64,000 nt of DNA from Lojkania enalia (Eukaryota; Ascomycota; Dothideomycetes; Pleosporales), in NCBI GenBank assembly GCA_010094045.1, contig ML986803.1, positions 1-64,000 on the forward strand, given 5' to 3'. Below the pieces are notes generated by a model. It worked only from the letters and a program-made list of their open reading frames with translations. It was not told the DNA's origin and ran no database searches. The translations under genes were made by a program, and so were the position numbers. Below, in pieces: positions 62,271 through 64,000 of the stretch (within the stretch, counting starts at the first letter, position 1; each line of letters starts with the position of its first letter).

Positions 62271-64000
62271 TTTTATAAGCGAGTCGCCCACCTAAATAAG
62301 TCGCCTACCTTATTAACTATCTCTATATTTAGAAGTATATATCGCGATAACATCTATAGGTATTACTATAATAATTTAATAGGGGATAGATATACTATTT
62401 ATCTACTACTATATAAGTTCTAGTATTATGTCTAGGCTTGCTGTAGCGGCTGTAACACTTCTAGTATAGTATACCTACTCTTCTACGCTTCCTATCTACG
62501 TGTACTTCATCCTCTAACTACTTATCTACCTCCTTTTAAGCAGCTATCTCAGCAGCTTCAGCCTTAGTAAGGCTACCTTACTTCTATAGAACCTTTTTTA
62601 ATCGCTTTTTACGCTATAATAGAGCCTTATTTACTTCCTAAAGCTAACTAACCTAACTATAATAGTATAGGTAAGATAATAGGTCTAAATGTAGCACAAA
62701 TCTACTTAGAGGTATATAGGAGTATATATAGGCTTAGGGACCTAAGAATTCTATTAACACCTATAGGCCTTATATAAAAGGATATAGAAGAACTACTAAG
62801 CTACTTATAAAGGAGTATACAACTATATACGGAAGGGAAAAGAGGTAGAACCGGGGGTAGAATAAGATAAGCAAAAAGCTTTAGGATAAGGTTGTATATA
62901 AAGCTTTTCATAGAACGATTTCTTTGTATTATTATACTAACGCTGAAATAGTGCGTATAAATAAGCTATTTATATAGTACCTTTAGTAAGTAAATTAAGA
63001 AAATTATTAATTGTAGTAGGTAAGCTATTCTAATACCTAGTAATATAGTCTTAAATTAGTATTATTTAAGACCCTAGTTCGACGGTATTAGTTAGTATTT
63101 TTAACTTCTAGAGGCAACTAGCTGCTAGTAGTAGTAATAGAGTACGAAGCTTAATATTAAGCTTTAATAGTACTATATTAGAATTATATAGTATTAGACT
63201 AGTACCTTAAAAGCTTGCGTATATATTAGCCTTAGTAATAGAGCGCTGATATACTATATAAAAGGTTGGTAGAAAGTCGAGCTTTATAATATAGTAGATA
63301 CTAGCTTATATAAGCTTATTAATCTTACGCCTATATACTTTCTTTAATAGCGAGAAATAGCCTATATCTAGAGGTTGTAGTAGATATAATAAATATACCG
63401 GCATATATAATAGAATAATATTCTTCTCTTTATAGAACAGTTAAAACTCAGTAGACCTATAGCTCTTATAGCTATTAATAACTAGTAGACGATAAGCGTC
63501 TACTATATACTACTTTATATACTAATTAAAACGCTCTAGCTATTTAATCACGAGCTTATTATTTATCTATCTACTATTACTCAGCGCGATTACTCTTCTA
63601 GGTAGTATATTATCGCCCTAATACTATACAGAGAGGTGCTGCTTACTAGTAAAGATAATAAATAGTAGGATAGTATTACTGTAAATACTAATAGCCTAAA
63701 TAACTATTATCTACTTATAATCGTCTAGCTGTAGTAATTTTAGTCGACTAGCTAATAGTTTAGTACTAGTAACTATTTTACTAGTAGATATAATACTTAT
63801 CTAGAAGCTCGTCTCGTCGAAATTATAGATATTATTATTAGTAATACTATATTTTACTTTAGTATTGCGTACTAGGTTAAACTAGCTACTAATAACTTTA
63901 AGATCCTTATAGAGAGCTCTTTAATAGTTGTATTTTTAACAGAAGTATGTTTTAAGCTTAGGAATGCGATTAATAAAGTTTGTTAGCTAGTTTTTGCCGA
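62271..64000 (-). mobile_element. Fot1/pogo-like element P8 (P4 family), cut by the window end
   Basis: The left terminus starts at 62,271 after TA, with TTTTATAAGCGAG and two copies of a short CGCCYACCT-type motif. The body matches P4 (23,077-24,892) in the same orientation. The complement keeps NFDETSF at about 63,808-63,832, so this copy is less eroded than P4. A solo LTR interrupts it at 62,658-62,936. Its right end lies beyond the window. Confidence 0.82.
62658..62936 (-). repeat. solo LTR of the element A family
   Basis: 279 bp, the reverse complement of the LTR at 152-430, flanked by perfect 5-bp duplications CTAAC (62,653-62,657 and 62,937-62,941). The matching uninterrupted site is seen in P4 near 23,430. 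Such solo LTRs arise by recombination between the two LTRs of a full element. Confidence 0.9.

Noticed and set aside
1..64000. tRNA or rRNA genes
   Set aside because: I saw no cloverleaf with conserved A and B boxes and no rRNA-like conserved segment; a tRNA scan would be the decisive test.

Overview
The window comes from a filamentous ascomycete (Pezizomycotina); I cannot place it more finely. The evidence is two very large multidomain fungal polyketide synthase (PKS) genes with short GT-AG introns, set between long AT-rich tracts that carry the mark of repeat-induced point mutation (RIP). In those tracts CpA and TpG are scarce, TpA is abundant and CpG survives. Old transposon reading frames are broken mainly where Gln or Trp codons have become TAA/TAG, with Asp-to-Asn and Cys/His-to-Tyr changes. 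No tRNA, rRNA or CRISPR array was seen.

Layout. 1-25,300 is a transposon graveyard. A Ty3/gypsy chromovirus relic (A, 152-7342) sits in the left LTR of a second gypsy relic (B, 1-13,256, minus strand). An unclassified block follows, then a truncated B-family copy (C, about 15,385-21,115). C is interrupted by two Fot1/pogo-like DNA transposons, and two more lie just downstream, one apparently inside the other. 25,300-44,060 is a gene island of ordinary base composition holding only two genes. 44,361-51,012 is a third gypsy relic (D, minus strand) with matching 202-bp LTRs, a 5-bp target duplication and an internally deleted pogo-like insertion. 51,121-64,000 holds further pogo-like elements, one nested in another and one cut by the window edge and carrying a solo LTR of the A family. 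It also holds a tandem-repeat block with a 90-N assembly gap and two unclassified AT-rich stretches.

The two genes are divergent and share a roughly 700-bp intergenic region with small direct and inverted repeats. On the minus strand (25,627-34,441) is a non-reducing PKS, SAT-KS-AT-PT-ACP-CMeT-R, which I reconstruct as eight exons and 2,637 aa. On the plus strand (35,144-43,439) is a highly reducing PKS, KS-AT-DH-CMeT-ER-KR-ACP, also eight exons and 2,592 aa. All splice junctions keep frame. This pairing is known from azaphilone-type pathways such as asperfuranone and the chaetoviridins: the reducing PKS makes a chain, the SAT domain of the non-reducing PKS accepts it, and the product is extended, C-methylated, cyclised and released reductively as an aldehyde. 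The reducing PKS departs from consensus at catalytic or cofactor motifs in five domains, including loss of the usual methyltransferase His. No tailoring enzyme, transporter or transcription factor lies in the island, so the product, if any, cannot be named from this window.
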